Notes: a model not told the origin generated them from the sequence alone. A DNA stretch of 21,355 nt from CAZHHH01 sp964532085 (GCA_964532085.1 CAZHHH010000037.1:1-21355); one strand, 5' to 3'. Shown: positions 13,497 through 21,355, counted from the stretch's first letter. Program-made: numbers and translations.

Positions 13497-14966
13497 TCAT
13501 CTCGAATAATTTGGAGCTTCACTAGTAATCGTAACATCGTGTGGATGAGATTCATCTACACCTGCGTTTGTTATTTTCGTAAACTTAGCATTGTGTAAAG
13601 CTTCAATATCTTTGCTTCCACAATATCCCATACCAGCTTTTAATCCACCAATCATTTGATAAATTACTTCATACAAAGTTCCCTTATAAGGAACTCTAGC
13701 AGAAATTCCTTCAGGTACTAATTTTTTAATATCATCTTCAACATCTTGAAAGTATCTATCTTTTGAACCTTTTTGCATAGCCTCTAAAGATCCCATACCT
13801 CTATAAGTCTTGAATTTTCTTCCGTTGTAGATAATTGTTTCACCTGGCGACTCTTCCACACCAGCAAACAGTGATCCTACCATAACAGAATGTGCACCAG
13901 CTGCGAGAGCTTTCACAATATCGCCACTATAACGTAAACCACCATCAGCAATTAATGGCACATCTGTACCTTTAAGTGCTTTTGCCACATCATAAATTGC
14001 CGACAATTGAGGAACACCAACACCAGCTATAACTCGTGTTGTACATATTGAACCTGGCCCAATTCCAACTTTAACACCATCAGCACCAGCTTTAACTAAA
14101 TCAAGTGCAGCTTCACCGGTAGCAATATTACCTACTACTACATCTAAATCTGGATATCTTCTTTTGGCCTCTTTTAAAGTTTCAATAACACCTTTAGAAT
14201 GTCCGTGAGCTGTGTCAATAACAATTGCATCAACATTTGCATTAACCAGTGCTTCAATTCTCTCAAAAGTATTGTAAGTAACACCTACACCTGCAGCAAC
14301 TCGAAGTCTTCCTTTCTCATCTTTGCAAGCCATTGGCTTATCTTTAGCTTTTGTGATATCTTTATAAGTTACTAAACCTATTAACTTTCCTTCAGCATCA
14401 ACAACAGGCAATTTCTCAATTTTATGTTCTTGTAAAATCTCCGCTGCGCTGTCTAAATCTGTAGTTTGATTTGTGGTAACCAGATTTTCAGAAGTCATAA
14501 CATCATCGATGCTACGCATCATATCTTCCTCAAAGCGCAAATCACGATTTGTGACAATCCCAACCAGAAAACCCTGAGTATCAACAACTGGTATTCCACC
14601 AATTTTATATTCACTCATTAATTTTAAGGCGTCACCAACAGATTTACCTTTTTGGATAGTAACAGGATTATATATCATCCCATTCTCTGCACGTTTAACA
14701 ATTTCAACTTGTCGTGCTTGTTCTTCAATGGACATATTCTTATGAATAACTCCCATTCCGCCTTCGCGAGCAATCGCAATGGCTAATCGAGCTTCAGTAA
14801 CTGTATCCATAGCTGCCGAAAGAATTGGCGTATTCAATATAATATTACGCGAAAAGCGACTAACTAAGCTCACTTCACGTGGTAAAACTTCTGAGTATGA
14901 TGGTACTAATAATACATCATCAAAGGTTAGGCCGTCTGACACAATTTTATCTTCAATAAATGACAT
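13497..14966 (-). CDS. guaB: IMP dehydrogenase
   Basis: It oxidises IMP to XMP with NAD+, the committed step to GMP, in the cytoplasm. I choose the ATG at 14966 (MSFIEDKIVSDGLTFDDVLL), giving 489 residues as in typical bacterial GuaB. The frame extends 12 codons upstream to a TTG, but those codons overlap the promoter. The TIM barrel is interrupted by two CBS domains (about residues 95-205: YNPVTIQKGKSVGDALKLMS, EDMMRSIDDVMTSENLVTTN, KLPVVDAEGKLIGLVTYKDI). The catalytic loop GIGPGSICTTRVIAGVGVPQ has the active Cys at about 308. Also present are LIADGGLRYSGDIVKALAAG, AHSVMVGSLFAGVEESPGE and KTYRGMGSLEAM. The gene lies alone between the tRNA and the third gap. Confidence 0.97.
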   Translation of the reverse strand: MSFIEDKIVSDGLTFDDVLLVPSYSEVLPREVSLVSRFSRNIILNTPILSAAMDTVTEARLAIAIAREGGMGVIHKNMSIEEQARQVEIVKRAENGMIYNPVTIQKGKSVGDALKLMSEYKIGGIPVVDTQGFLVGIVTNRDLRFEEDMMRSIDDVMTSENLVTTNQTTDLDSAAEILQEHKIEKLPVVDAEGKLIGLVTYKDITKAKDKPMACKDEKGRLRVAAGVGVTYNTFERIEALVNANVDAIVIDTAHGHSKGVIETLKEAKRRYPDLDVVVGNIATGEAALDLVKAGADGVKVGIGPGSICTTRVIAGVGVPQLSAIYDVAKALKGTDVPLIADGGLRYSGDIVKALAAGAHSVMVGSLFAGVEESPGETIIYNGRKFKTYRGMGSLEAMQKGSKDRYFQDVEDDIKKLVPEGISARVPYKGTLYEVIYQMIGGLKAGMGYCGSKDIEALHNAKFTKITNAGVDESHPHDVTITSEAPNYSR

Positions 14967-14999
14967 AGCGATTGCTTTTTTGGTTGATAAAAATTTTGG

Positions 15000-15007
15000 C
15001 AAAGATA
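15000..15007 (-). promoter_or_regulatory. -7 box of guaB
   Basis: TATCTTTG (complement of 15000-15007) matches TAnnTTTG, 33 bases before the chosen ATG. It overlaps the codons of the longer alternative start, which supports the shorter protein. Confidence 0.45.
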
Positions 15008-15109
15008 CAAAAAAATGTTACTCTATGAAGGTTTTTTTTATTAGTTTTATCCTTTATTGAATCTTTAAATTATTTTTACAATACTTATAAATTCAGAAAT
15101 ATACTTAAA

Positions 15110-15209
15110 NNNNNNNNNNNNNNNNNNNNNNNNNNNNNNNNNNNNNNNNNNNNNNNNNNNNNNNNNNNNNNNNNNNNNNNNNNNNNNNNNNNNNNNNNNN
15201 NNNNNNNNN
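15110..15209. other. Scaffold gap between guaB and the DUF3127 gene
   Basis: Exactly 100 N with no shared sequence at the edges. It begins one base beyond the DUF3127 stop codon, so the terminator of that operon and possibly other genes are hidden. The true length is unknown. The flank 15008-15109 shows nothing I recognise. Confidence 0.85.
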
Positions 15210-15210
15210 A

Positions 15211-15588
15211 TTAGAAAGGCAAGTCATCACTAGCTTCAGCTGGTGGTATCTCTGTTTCAACATAAGGAGGAGGTGGTACATCTTCATTCATTTGTGAACT
15301 AGCGTCTTTTTCAATTCTCCAGGCCTCTAGATTAGTAAAATAATTAATTTTACCATCTTTTTCCCATTTTCGTCCACGTAAATTAAAACTTACCTTTATT
15401 GATTCACCTAAGTTATAATTATCCATTAAAGAACAATTATTTTGTGTTAACTGGAATTTTATAAAATCATTCCAATCACTGTTGCGCTCATTTATAACTT
15501 CAATTACAAACTCTCTTTTTTTAAAAGTATCTGTAATATCAACAGTATCCTCTTTAAGGATTAAATTTCCTATTATTTCAAAAGCCAT
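15211..15588 (-). CDS. DUF3127-family protein with an SSB-like C-terminal tip
   Basis: This 125-residue protein reads MAFEIIGNLILKEDTVDITD, then FKKREFVIEVINERNSDWND, SIKVSFNLRGRKWEKDGKIN and YFTNLEAWRIEK, a small all-beta pattern compatible with an OB fold and matching the DUF3127 family. After the fold comes a flexible acidic/proline tail (residues about 98-125) that ends DDLPF. Bacterial single-strand DNA-binding proteins end in the same kind of acidic tip (DDDIPF), which recruits repair and replication partners. A nucleic-acid role is therefore plausible but inferred. The gene starts 19 bases after the cyclophilin stop, so it is the second gene of that operon. Confidence 0.82.
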   Translation of the reverse strand: MAFEIIGNLILKEDTVDITDTFKKREFVIEVINERNSDWNDFIKFQLTQNNCSLMDNYNLGESIKVSFNLRGRKWEKDGKINYFTNLEAWRIEKDASSQMNEDVPPPPYVETEIPPAEASDDLPF

Positions 15589-15607
15589 TTACTTATATAT
15601 TAAAAGT

Positions 15608-16063
15608 TTATCCTACTATTTCTATTTTTTCTATTTTGTCACCAGCAGCAATTAAATCGATAACCTCATCACCATTAACTACTTTTCCAAAACAAGTGTG
15701 ATTTCCATCCAAATGCTGAGTGTTTTGTCTATTATGACAAATAAAAAACTGAGAACCACCAGTATCTCTACCAGCGTGAGCCATACTTAAAACTCCACGG
15801 TCGTGATATTGATTATCTCCATCTAGTTCGCAAGGGATAGTATATCCAGGTCCACCAGACCCAACACGAGGATTACCTGGTTCACGCGAAAGTGGGTCAC
15901 CACCTTGAATAACAAAATCAGGTATTACACGATGAAATGATAAACCGTCATAAAAACCCTCCTCTGAAAGTTTTAGAAAATTTTCTACTGTTTTGGGAGC
16001 ATCTTTATGATAAAACTCAATTTCCATAACTCCTTTTGACGTATGAATCTTTGCACTTTTCAT
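15608..16063 (-). CDS. Cyclophilin-type peptidyl-prolyl cis-trans isomerase
   Basis: It catalyses prolyl bond isomerisation during protein folding. The 151 residues form one minimal cyclophilin domain without a signal peptide, so it is cytosolic. Active-site motifs are complete: LSFHRVIPDFVIQGGDP with the catalytic Arg, SMAHAGRDTGGSQFFICH, and LDGNHTCFGKVVNGDEVIDL. The ATG at 16063 gives MKSAKIHTSKGVMEIEFYHK, the expected first strands. A well-formed promoter lies 46 bases upstream and the DUF3127 gene follows in the same operon. Confidence 0.93.
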   Translation of the reverse strand: MKSAKIHTSKGVMEIEFYHKDAPKTVENFLKLSEEGFYDGLSFHRVIPDFVIQGGDPLSREPGNPRVGSGGPGYTIPCELDGDNQYHDRGVLSMAHAGRDTGGSQFFICHNRQNTQHLDGNHTCFGKVVNGDEVIDLIAAGDKIEKIEIVG

Positions 16064-16108
16064 AATCTAATTTAAATATCTGTTTATTTTACACTTTTTC
16101 TGAAACAT

Positions 16109-16139
16109 CAAAGTTATTTTAAAAAAAGAGAGAGGCAAA
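16109..16139 (-). promoter_or_regulatory. Promoter of the cyclophilin/DUF3127 operon
   Basis: On the minus strand TTTG (complement of 16136-16139), 19 bases, then TAACTTTG (16109-16116): a full match to the Bacteroidota TTTG-N19-TAnnTTTG promoter. Confidence 0.7.
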
Positions 16140-16209
16140 ATATATTAAGAAATTAATTTTAAAAAATTATAAATGATATTTATAAACAACCAATTATTAA
16201 CTTTTAAAT

Positions 16210-16217
16210 TATCTTTG
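16210..16217 (+). promoter_or_regulatory. -7 box of the PRiA4_ORF3-family gene
   Basis: TATCTTTG matches TAnnTTTG, 34 bases before the ATG at 16252. The -33 region is not recognisable. Confidence 0.4.
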
Positions 16218-16251
16218 TGAATTGTTTTTTTACCCAAACTAATTTCAAATT

Positions 16252-16833
16252 ATGAAGCCGAAAGATTACATATATAAAGTTAAAATATACATTGATGGTA
16301 TAGAGCCTCTTATATGGAGACGTATACTTATACAGCCAGATTTGTTTCTTACAGATTTTCATAAAATAGTTCAAACAACAATGAGATGGCAAAATTTTTA
16401 TCCTCATTTTTTTGAAAGGAATGATAAAAAATTTGGTGATCCATATATGTTAGATTATGATAAAGAAGACTTTACTGATTATACCACTATTCAAGTTAAA
16501 GACCTTTTAAGAACAGAAGGAGATATTATAAAATATATTTATGATTTCTCTGATTTATGGAGTCATACCATAATCCTAGAGGAAATTATTCACGATACAA
16601 AAAACTATTTTTATCCTTTTTGTATTGAAGGTGAACGTGAATGTCCTATAGAAGATTGGGGTGGTGTCGAAGGCTACTATGATATGATAAAGAAATTACA
16701 AACTCCAGGACTTCCTGAATATGAAAATTACTTTGAATTGGCAGGCGAAGAGTATGATGCTGAATATTTTGATCTAGATGAAATCAACACTTCCCTAATG
16801 GACGGGAATTTTGGTTGTGTTGAGCACGATTAA
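16252..16833 (+). CDS. PRiA4_ORF3-family protein of unknown function
   Basis: The 193 residues match the pattern of the plasmid pRiA4b ORF-3 family: YIYKVKIYIDGIEPLIWRRI near the start, FLTDFHKIVQTTMRWQNFYP, a F..G/FGDP stretch, then a YIYDFSDLWSHTIILEEIIH block and CIEGERECPIEDWGGVEGYY, with LPEYENYFELAGEEYDAEYF near the end. The Cys pair in CIEGERECP may bind a metal. The protein is strongly acidic at its C-terminus. The family is widespread in bacteria, often near mobile elements, but has no firmly known function. It is a lone plus-strand gene between minus-strand operons, ending at a bidirectional terminator. Confidence 0.82.
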   Translation: MKPKDYIYKVKIYIDGIEPLIWRRILIQPDLFLTDFHKIVQTTMRWQNFYPHFFERNDKKFGDPYMLDYDKEDFTDYTTIQVKDLLRTEGDIIKYIYDFSDLWSHTIILEEIIHDTKNYFYPFCIEGERECPIEDWGGVEGYYDMIKKLQTPGLPEYENYFELAGEEYDAEYFDLDEINTSLMDGNFGCVEHD

Positions 16834-16854
16834 TAGAAGATATTATATATCAAA

Positions 16855-16888
16855 TAAAAAAGGCATCATAAAATGACGCCTTTTTTAT
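16855..16888. terminator. Bidirectional terminator between convergent genes
   Basis: AAAAAAGGC.TCA (from 16856) pairs with TGA.GCCTTTTTT (to 16886), with one A-C mismatch and a 5-base loop. A and T runs on the two sides serve both the plus-strand gene ending at 16833 and the FKBP operon ending at 16908. Confidence 0.82.
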
Positions 16889-16907
16889 TATAGTAATTTC
16901 AAATTTT

Positions 16908-17723
16908 TTATTCTATTCCTAAAAGCTCAACTTCAAAAACTAAAGTGCTATTAGGAGCAATTTTTGGACCTGCAGCTCTATCGCCATAAGCCAAATTAGA
17001 TGGTAAATACAATTTCCATTTTGAACCAACTGGCATTAGTTGTAATGCTTCTGTCCATCCAGGAATAACTTGTGTTACACCAAAAACAGCAGGTTCACCA
17101 CGCTCTACAGAACTATCGAATACCTCACCATTAATTAATGTGCCGTGATAATGACATTTTACTCTATCATTTAAAGTTGGCTTTTCACCATCTCCTTCAA
17201 CCAATATTTCATATTGCAGACCACTCTCTAATACAACAATATTTTCACGCTCTTTATTTTTTTCTAAAAACTCTAAACCTTCAATAATGTTATTTTCTGA
17301 TTGCTTCTTTTCGTTTTCTTCACGTGCATCTTTATTTGCTTCAAAATATTTACGAAGTGTCATATCAGCTGTCATTTCATCAAAATATGACTTTTCATAA
17401 ACAAATTCATTTAAAAATGCTTTTTGAAAAATAGCAGCATTAAAGCCACCAAATTGATTAGCACGCTCTTCTACATAACTATCTTTCACTTTTTGTTTTG
17501 CAAAAACCTTTGCAATTCCTTTTTTATTCAGCTCTTCAAAAGGAAGATAGTCCATCATTTTTTTAAATTGCGTAGCTTCAAGATAACCTAATGCATAGCT
17601 AACGCTATCAGAAGCTGTTTTAAGCTCAACACTTCCTGTCCCTGCAACTTTGGTACAACTTGCAAACGAAAGAGAGATTATTAAAACTGCAAAAACTATT
17701 AAAGAATTCATTTTACTTTTCAT
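16908..17723 (-). CDS. FKBP-type prolyl isomerase, predicted lipoprotein
   Basis: This 271-residue protein starts with a lipoprotein signal (MKSKMNSLIVFAVLIISLSF then ASC, Cys23 as likely lipid anchor). A helical dimerisation-type region follows (about 35-150, SDSVSYALGYLEATQFKKMM onward). The C-terminal FKBP domain (about 160-271) has CHYHGTLINGEVFDSSVERG, QVIPGWTEALQLMPVGSKWK, LYLPSNLAYGDRAAGPKIAP and NSTLVFEVELLGIE. The plan is that of Mip/FkpA-like folding helpers acting in the periplasm. It follows the cytosolic FKBP gene by 32 bases in one operon; the two FKBP domains are close relatives, suggesting duplication with different targeting. Confidence 0.92.
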   Translation of the reverse strand: MKSKMNSLIVFAVLIISLSFASCTKVAGTGSVELKTASDSVSYALGYLEATQFKKMMDYLPFEELNKKGIAKVFAKQKVKDSYVEERANQFGGFNAAIFQKAFLNEFVYEKSYFDEMTADMTLRKYFEANKDAREENEKKQSENNIIEGLEFLEKNKERENIVVLESGLQYEILVEGDGEKPTLNDRVKCHYHGTLINGEVFDSSVERGEPAVFGVTQVIPGWTEALQLMPVGSKWKLYLPSNLAYGDRAAGPKIAPNSTLVFEVELLGIE

Positions 17724-17755
17724 AACTACTGTAGTTTGTTTTATTAAAAAGTTCG

Positions 17756-18340
17756 TTATACAATTGAAATTAATTCTACTTCAAAAATTAATGTTGTGTG
17801 AGGTCCAATAGCTCCACCAGCACCTCTTTCACCATAAGCCAAATTAGAAGGAACAAATAATCTCCACTTATCTCCTTCTTTCATTAACTGAAGTGCCTCA
17901 ACCCACCCTTGAATTACACCATTTACAGGAAACTCAGCAGGTTCTCCTCTTTGAACAGAACTATCAAATATTGTTCCATCGATTAATGTTCCGTGATAAT
18001 GACATCTTACTGTGTCTGTAGCTTTTGGAGTAGCACCTTCACCTTGTGTTACAACCTCATATTGTAATCCGCTAGCTAATGTTACAACACCTTCTTTTTT
18101 TGAATTTTCAGCTAGGAAATTCTTTCCTTCCTCAATGTTTGCTTCAAATTTCTTTTTCTCAAGTTCAGAGAAAAACTGTTGCAATAACTCATTTGCTTCT
18201 TGAACCGACATCGCAGGTTCTTCGTTTTTTATAATAGCAGTAAGACCTTTTGTAAAGTCTTCTATACTCACTTCTTCCAACCCTGAGTGCGCTAAATTTT
18301 GGGCAATATTCATTCCCAAAGCGTAACTAATTTTATCCAT
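17756..18340 (-). CDS. FKBP-type prolyl isomerase (FklB-like)
   Basis: The 194 residues begin MDKISYALGMNIAQNLAHSG without a signal peptide, so the protein is probably cytosolic. An N-terminal helical part (1-85) precedes the FKBP domain: GLQYEVVTQGEGATPKATDT, RCHYHGTLIDGTIFDSSVQR, GVIQGWVEALQLMKEGDKWR, LFVPSNLAYGERGAGGAIGP, then HTTLIFEVELISI. Size and layout match E. coli FklB. The SYALG start also occurs after the lipoprotein leader of the next gene. It is the first gene of the two-gene FKBP operon, with a possible -7 box TACCTTTC (complement of 18376-18383). Confidence 0.92.
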   Translation of the reverse strand: MDKISYALGMNIAQNLAHSGLEEVSIEDFTKGLTAIIKNEEPAMSVQEANELLQQFFSELEKKKFEANIEEGKNFLAENSKKEGVVTLASGLQYEVVTQGEGATPKATDTVRCHYHGTLIDGTIFDSSVQRGEPAEFPVNGVIQGWVEALQLMKEGDKWRLFVPSNLAYGERGAGGAIGPHTTLIFEVELISIV

Positions 18341-18456
18341 TAAAACTTTTGTTTTGTTTATTTAAAAAATTCTCCGAAAGGTACAATTTTTTTTTGTTTT
18401 AGCATTTTAATTTTTGAAGAATTTTGTTTCTATTTAAGAAAACCTCAACCACAAGG

Positions 18457-19128
18457 CTACTTTATAGCTCTAAGCATTTCCCTCTTGCCAGGTGGACCAG
18501 GTATTTTCTCGACTTCAAAACCAGCCGAAATCATTGCACGACGCACATCTCCTTTGGCTGAATATGTTACTAAAATCCCATTCTTATTGGTGTAGCTATA
18601 TAATTTTTCAAATATCTCAACACCCCACATTTCAGGCTGTTTATCTGGACCAAAAGCATCAAAATATATTAAGTCAAATTTTAAATCTGTCTCAAAATCA
18701 ATCAAATCTCTATTATGTTTCATCAATTTTAACTGAGGAGCTATTTCCTGAAAAGATTCCCACTCTGAATTATGTATCTTCTCAAAAATTTGAGTACTGT
18801 TTTTACCATTTACCTCATCTGCATAATTCAATTTTAAAGCTATATGAGATTCTAATGGATATTTTTCAAGTGATAAATAGCTACATTTTACATCCTCCTT
18901 TAATGAAAGAGCAGTTAAAAAAACATTTAATCCTGTACCAAAACCAACTTCTAAAATATTAAACAATTTTTTATCAATCTGTTTTAATCCTGACTCAATA
19001 AAAACGTGTAAAGCCTCACGTATTGCACCGTGCACTGAGTGATAATGCTCATTCATATCTGCCCGATACAATGTATGACTACCATCTGATGACTTTATTA
19101 TCTCAATTTTATCATTAATATTATCCAT
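18457..19128 (-). CDS. mnmD: MnmD-type tRNA methyltransferase (MnmC methylase domain)
   Basis: This 223-residue protein consists only of the SAM-dependent methylase half of MnmC, without the FAD oxidase half. That matches the stand-alone MnmD form, which makes the last methylation of (c)mnm5(s2)U at tRNA position 34. Visible are SSDGSHTLYRADMNEHYHSV then HGAIREALHVFIESG at the N-terminus, the SAM-binding ILEVGFGTGLNVFLTAL, the signature YFDAFGPDKQPEMWG, and LVTYSAKGDVRRAMISAGFE then KIPGPPGKREMLRA. The ATG follows the MATE stop codon with no base between them (TAG ATG), so translation is probably coupled. No partner gene of the pathway is in the window. Confidence 0.9.
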   Translation of the reverse strand: MDNINDKIEIIKSSDGSHTLYRADMNEHYHSVHGAIREALHVFIESGLKQIDKKLFNILEVGFGTGLNVFLTALSLKEDVKCSYLSLEKYPLESHIALKLNYADEVNGKNSTQIFEKIHNSEWESFQEIAPQLKLMKHNRDLIDFETDLKFDLIYFDAFGPDKQPEMWGVEIFEKLYSYTNKNGILVTYSAKGDVRRAMISAGFEVEKIPGPPGKREMLRAIK

Positions 19129-20562
19129 CTATTTTTTTATTATAAACCAATCTTGCCTCAATCTTGATGGCAATAAAATTATCAAACTCCTCTCCCTTTT
19201 TGTTTTTAAAGCTTTATCACTATTTTTTCTCAAAATATTCCAGAACCATATTGGTAAAATTGTTCCTTTAACAACACTTGAAGCAGAAATAGCAATCCAA
19301 ATTCCATATAAACCCAAAGGCTCAATTTGCATTAACAAATATGCAAGTGGAATTCTAGCACCTGTAAAAACAATTCCGATTAATGAAGGTGGTACTGTTC
19401 GCCCAATTCCGTTGAAAGCACCGCTTGTTGTAATTTCTGTTATCATAAAAAGTTGAGACACCGAAATTATCATTAAGTAAATACCTCCAAGCTTTTGCAA
19501 ATCTGCCTTTGAAAAGAAAAGTGTATATATTGATTCGCCCCAAAACATAAAAATGAGTGTAATTGGCAATGCCATCACCAAACCAATAAGCATAGTATAA
19601 TTAAATCCTAATTTGATTCTATGCCACTTTTTTGCACCATAATTCTGTCCTACAAAACTCCCCAAAGCAGTTGCAAATCCCGAAGCAGTCATCCAAGATA
19701 TAGCCTCAATTTGTGCCCCAATACTCTGCACAGCAATGGCTTCTGCCCCATAATTAGAAACAAATCTTGCAATAACCATCGCAAACAGGGCAAAAAGAGC
19801 ACTTTCTGCAGCAACTGGCACACCCAATGTAAAAATACGCTTAGTTATTTTCCACTGCAATTTAAACTCTCTCAGCTTTAGATCAACAAGCTCTTTTTTA
19901 ACAATAAATCTGAATACAAAAATCAGAAAAACTACCAATTGAGATATAAATGTAGCCCAAGCAGCACCGGCAACTCCCATAGGTGGAATTATCCAAAATC
20001 CGAAAATTAAAATTGGATCGATTACTATATTTAACAACAAACCTACTCCAAGATATTTAAAAGGAAGTTTGCTATTTCCCATTCCATTATATATTCCTGA
20101 AAAAGTAGGATTTACAAAATTAAATACAAAAGAGAGTGATACAATCCTTAAATAAACAACTGATTGACTTTGAACAAATGGTTTTTCTATTTTAAAGAAA
20201 CTAATTAATTCATTGGCAAAAATCAGTGTTACTAAAGCAAAAAGTGCAGACATAATCACTGCCCAAAACAGTGAATGCCTCATAAATTTTTTAGCAACAG
20301 AATGGGCTCCTTTACCGACAGATTGTGCAACACCAACTTCAGCACCAATTCGAGTAGTTAACAACAAAGAAGTTCCAAACCACACAAAAAAACCAGCAAT
20401 ACCAACTGCAGCAACAGCATCTTCTCCCAAGTTACCAAGCCAAAACATATCGGTCAAGTTATATGCCATCTGCATAAATGATGCACCGATAATTGGTATT
20501 GAAAGTTTAAAAAGCTGACTAACAATCGAGCCCGATGTTAAATCAACACTCCTATTTTTCAT
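19129..20562 (-). CDS. MATE-family efflux transporter
   Basis: The 477-residue protein has about twelve membrane segments and typical MATE blocks: LFKLSIPIIGASFMQMAYNL then TDMFWLGNLGEDAVAAVGIA, RIGAEVGVAQSVGKG, VYLRIVSLSFVFNFVNPTFS, GMGNSKLPFKYLGVGLLLNI, GVAGAAWATFISQ, and in the second half SIGAQIEAISWMTASGFATA, LGSFVGQNYGAKKWHRIK and EITTSGAFNGIGRTVPPSLI. MATE proteins export cationic drugs or metabolites against Na+ or H+; the substrate here is unknown. Location: inner membrane. It abuts mnmD without spacer, and a weak -7 box (TATTTTTG, complement of 20587-20594) precedes it. Confidence 0.92.
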   Translation of the reverse strand: MKNRSVDLTSGSIVSQLFKLSIPIIGASFMQMAYNLTDMFWLGNLGEDAVAAVGIAGFFVWFGTSLLLTTRIGAEVGVAQSVGKGAHSVAKKFMRHSLFWAVIMSALFALVTLIFANELISFFKIEKPFVQSQSVVYLRIVSLSFVFNFVNPTFSGIYNGMGNSKLPFKYLGVGLLLNIVIDPILIFGFWIIPPMGVAGAAWATFISQLVVFLIFVFRFIVKKELVDLKLREFKLQWKITKRIFTLGVPVAAESALFALFAMVIARFVSNYGAEAIAVQSIGAQIEAISWMTASGFATALGSFVGQNYGAKKWHRIKLGFNYTMLIGLVMALPITLIFMFWGESIYTLFFSKADLQKLGGIYLMIISVSQLFMITEITTSGAFNGIGRTVPPSLIGIVFTGARIPLAYLLMQIEPLGLYGIWIAISASSVVKGTILPIWFWNILRKNSDKALKTKRERSLIILLPSRLRQDWFIIKK

Positions 20563-20643
20563 CTATTGTAAATATAAAAACGCCAACAAAAATAGCATTT
20601 TGAAAGGAGTTTATTCCCTATTAAATGGTAATATACTATAAAA

Positions 20644-21228
20644 CTATCTAAGAGGAGTTACAGCTTTTGCAATTTTATTAAGCTTTGGTTGCAAAAACCA
20701 AATTCCCACCGGATAAACTAAGATTAAGAAGAATTCTGGATTTCTAAATATAGATTTACTACTCATCACCTCTATAGTCTGCATTGACTGTATGACACGA
20801 GATATATAATAAAAACAAAATAATTTAGATAACAATAACAGAAACCACAACGGTATAATCGCATACATAGAAACCCCCATTGTGTTTGCAAATGATAATT
20901 TCCCAGTCCCGACAACAGTTGCACCAATTAAGAGATAAATAAGTATTCCTACAATTAAATAAACAGGAATTCGAACAAACCATTTAAACATATTAAATTT
21001 GTTCAATAAATGTTTGGGCAATTCTGGTTTAAAATATTTGCCTACACCCCATAACCAAAAATATATAGTCAACTGTGCAATCACAATTGACAAAGGAATT
21101 AAAACAAAAACTGTAGCACCATTCAATACATAAAATGGTGTAAACCAACCCAAAAGGAATAATATAAGTGGAACTGCGAAGCTCATTACAAAAAAGCCCC
21201 AGTGCTTAGCTAATACAAATCTCTCCAT
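20644..21228 (-). CDS. Unidentified integral membrane protein
   Basis: I do not recognise a family. The 194 residues contain about five hydrophobic segments (near 12-30, 37-60, 86-108, 117-142 and 166-180) with few charged residues between them, and short basic ends (MERFVLAKHWGF; PKLNKIAKAVTPLR). There is no cleavable signal and no catalytic motif that I can see. The ATG at 21228 is the only sensible start. A possible -7 box TAGTTTTG (complement of 21259-21266) lies 30 bases upstream. It precedes the MATE gene by 81 bases on the same strand and may be co-transcribed with it. Confidence 0.7.
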   Translation of the reverse strand: MERFVLAKHWGFFVMSFAVPLILFLLGWFTPFYVLNGATVFVLIPLSIVIAQLTIYFWLWGVGKYFKPELPKHLLNKFNMFKWFVRIPVYLIVGILIYLLIGATVVGTGKLSFANTMGVSMYAIIPLWFLLLLSKLFCFYYISRVIQSMQTIEVMSSKSIFRNPEFFLILVYPVGIWFLQPKLNKIAKAVTPLR

Positions 21229-21355
21229 AATTTTACTACAAACTATATCACACTATCACAAAACTAAATTCGTTTTTACTATAAATATTTAACAACTCTA
21301 ACGTTATTTACTAAATACAGTTACACTTAACGTAAATATTAAAGATTTGTTATAA

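Noticed and set aside
15105..15287. Minus-strand frame across the third gap
   Set aside because: More than half is N and the rest is the DUF3127 gene in another frame.
21299..21334. TAACGTTA palindrome and a second TTAACGTAA at the right edge
   Set aside because: Short and likely by chance in A+T-rich DNA; the context is cut by the window end.
1..21355. CRISPR array, rRNA, prophage or intact insertion sequence
   Set aside because: No regularly spaced repeats, rRNA sequence, transposase, integrase or phage structural genes were seen.

Overview
The window is about 21.4 kb of low-GC bacterial chromosome and looks like Bacteroidota. The evidence is the many TAnnTTTG-type -7 promoter boxes, the lack of clear Shine-Dalgarno sequences, a tRNA gene without an encoded CCA end, and lineage-typical families (a DUF3127 protein, a NamZ/DUF1343 protein, a DEAD-box helicase with a DbpA-type C-terminal domain, a PRiA4_ORF3 protein). 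I cannot name a genus. Three 100-N scaffold gaps (3992-4091, 5362-5461, 15110-15209) distort gene models and have to be read around.

Layout. 1-99: start of a secreted protein cut by the window edge. 338-1014: a HigB/HigA-type toxin-antitoxin pair on the minus strand, with the toxin broken by a +1 base in a seven-A run. 1206-6268: a D-xylose catabolic operon on the minus strand, in transcription order GntR-type regulator, xylulokinase (xylB), xylose isomerase (xylA), sugar/H+ symporter (xylE-like), ending in a 21-bp hairpin. The first two gaps lie here. One is an unmerged 55-bp contig overlap inside xylA. The other hides the end of the regulator and the start of xylB and creates a false regulator-kinase fusion frame.

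6404-8444: a DEAD-box RNA helicase on the plus strand behind a leader of about 280 nt. The leader has two mutually exclusive helices, a terminator-like hairpin and a 6-codon mini-ORF. It converges on a NamZ-like exo-muramidase (8481-9668) at a shared terminator. 9669-10305 is non-coding and holds an inverted pair of C5TAAAG5-type dispersed repeats, then an operator-like palindrome and a promoter. These precede a four-gene plus-strand operon (10306-13190): YceI protein, outer-membrane barrel, second YceI protein, and an Rrf2 regulator with three candidate Fe-S cysteines. This cluster is the best candidate here for an under-described envelope system.

13262-16139: tRNA-Arg(TCT) and guaB, then the third gap, a DUF3127 protein with an SSB-like C-terminal tip, and a cyclophilin driven by a near-consensus promoter, all on the minus strand. 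16252-16833: a PRiA4_ORF3-family protein on the plus strand. 16908-18340: two tandem FKBP-type prolyl isomerases, one predicted cytosolic and one a lipoprotein. 18457-20562: a MATE transporter directly abutting an MnmD-type tRNA methyltransferase. 20644-21228: a small unidentified membrane protein. Apart from the assembly artefacts most of this is ordinary housekeeping. The items most worth following are the helicase leader and the YceI/Rrf2 cluster.
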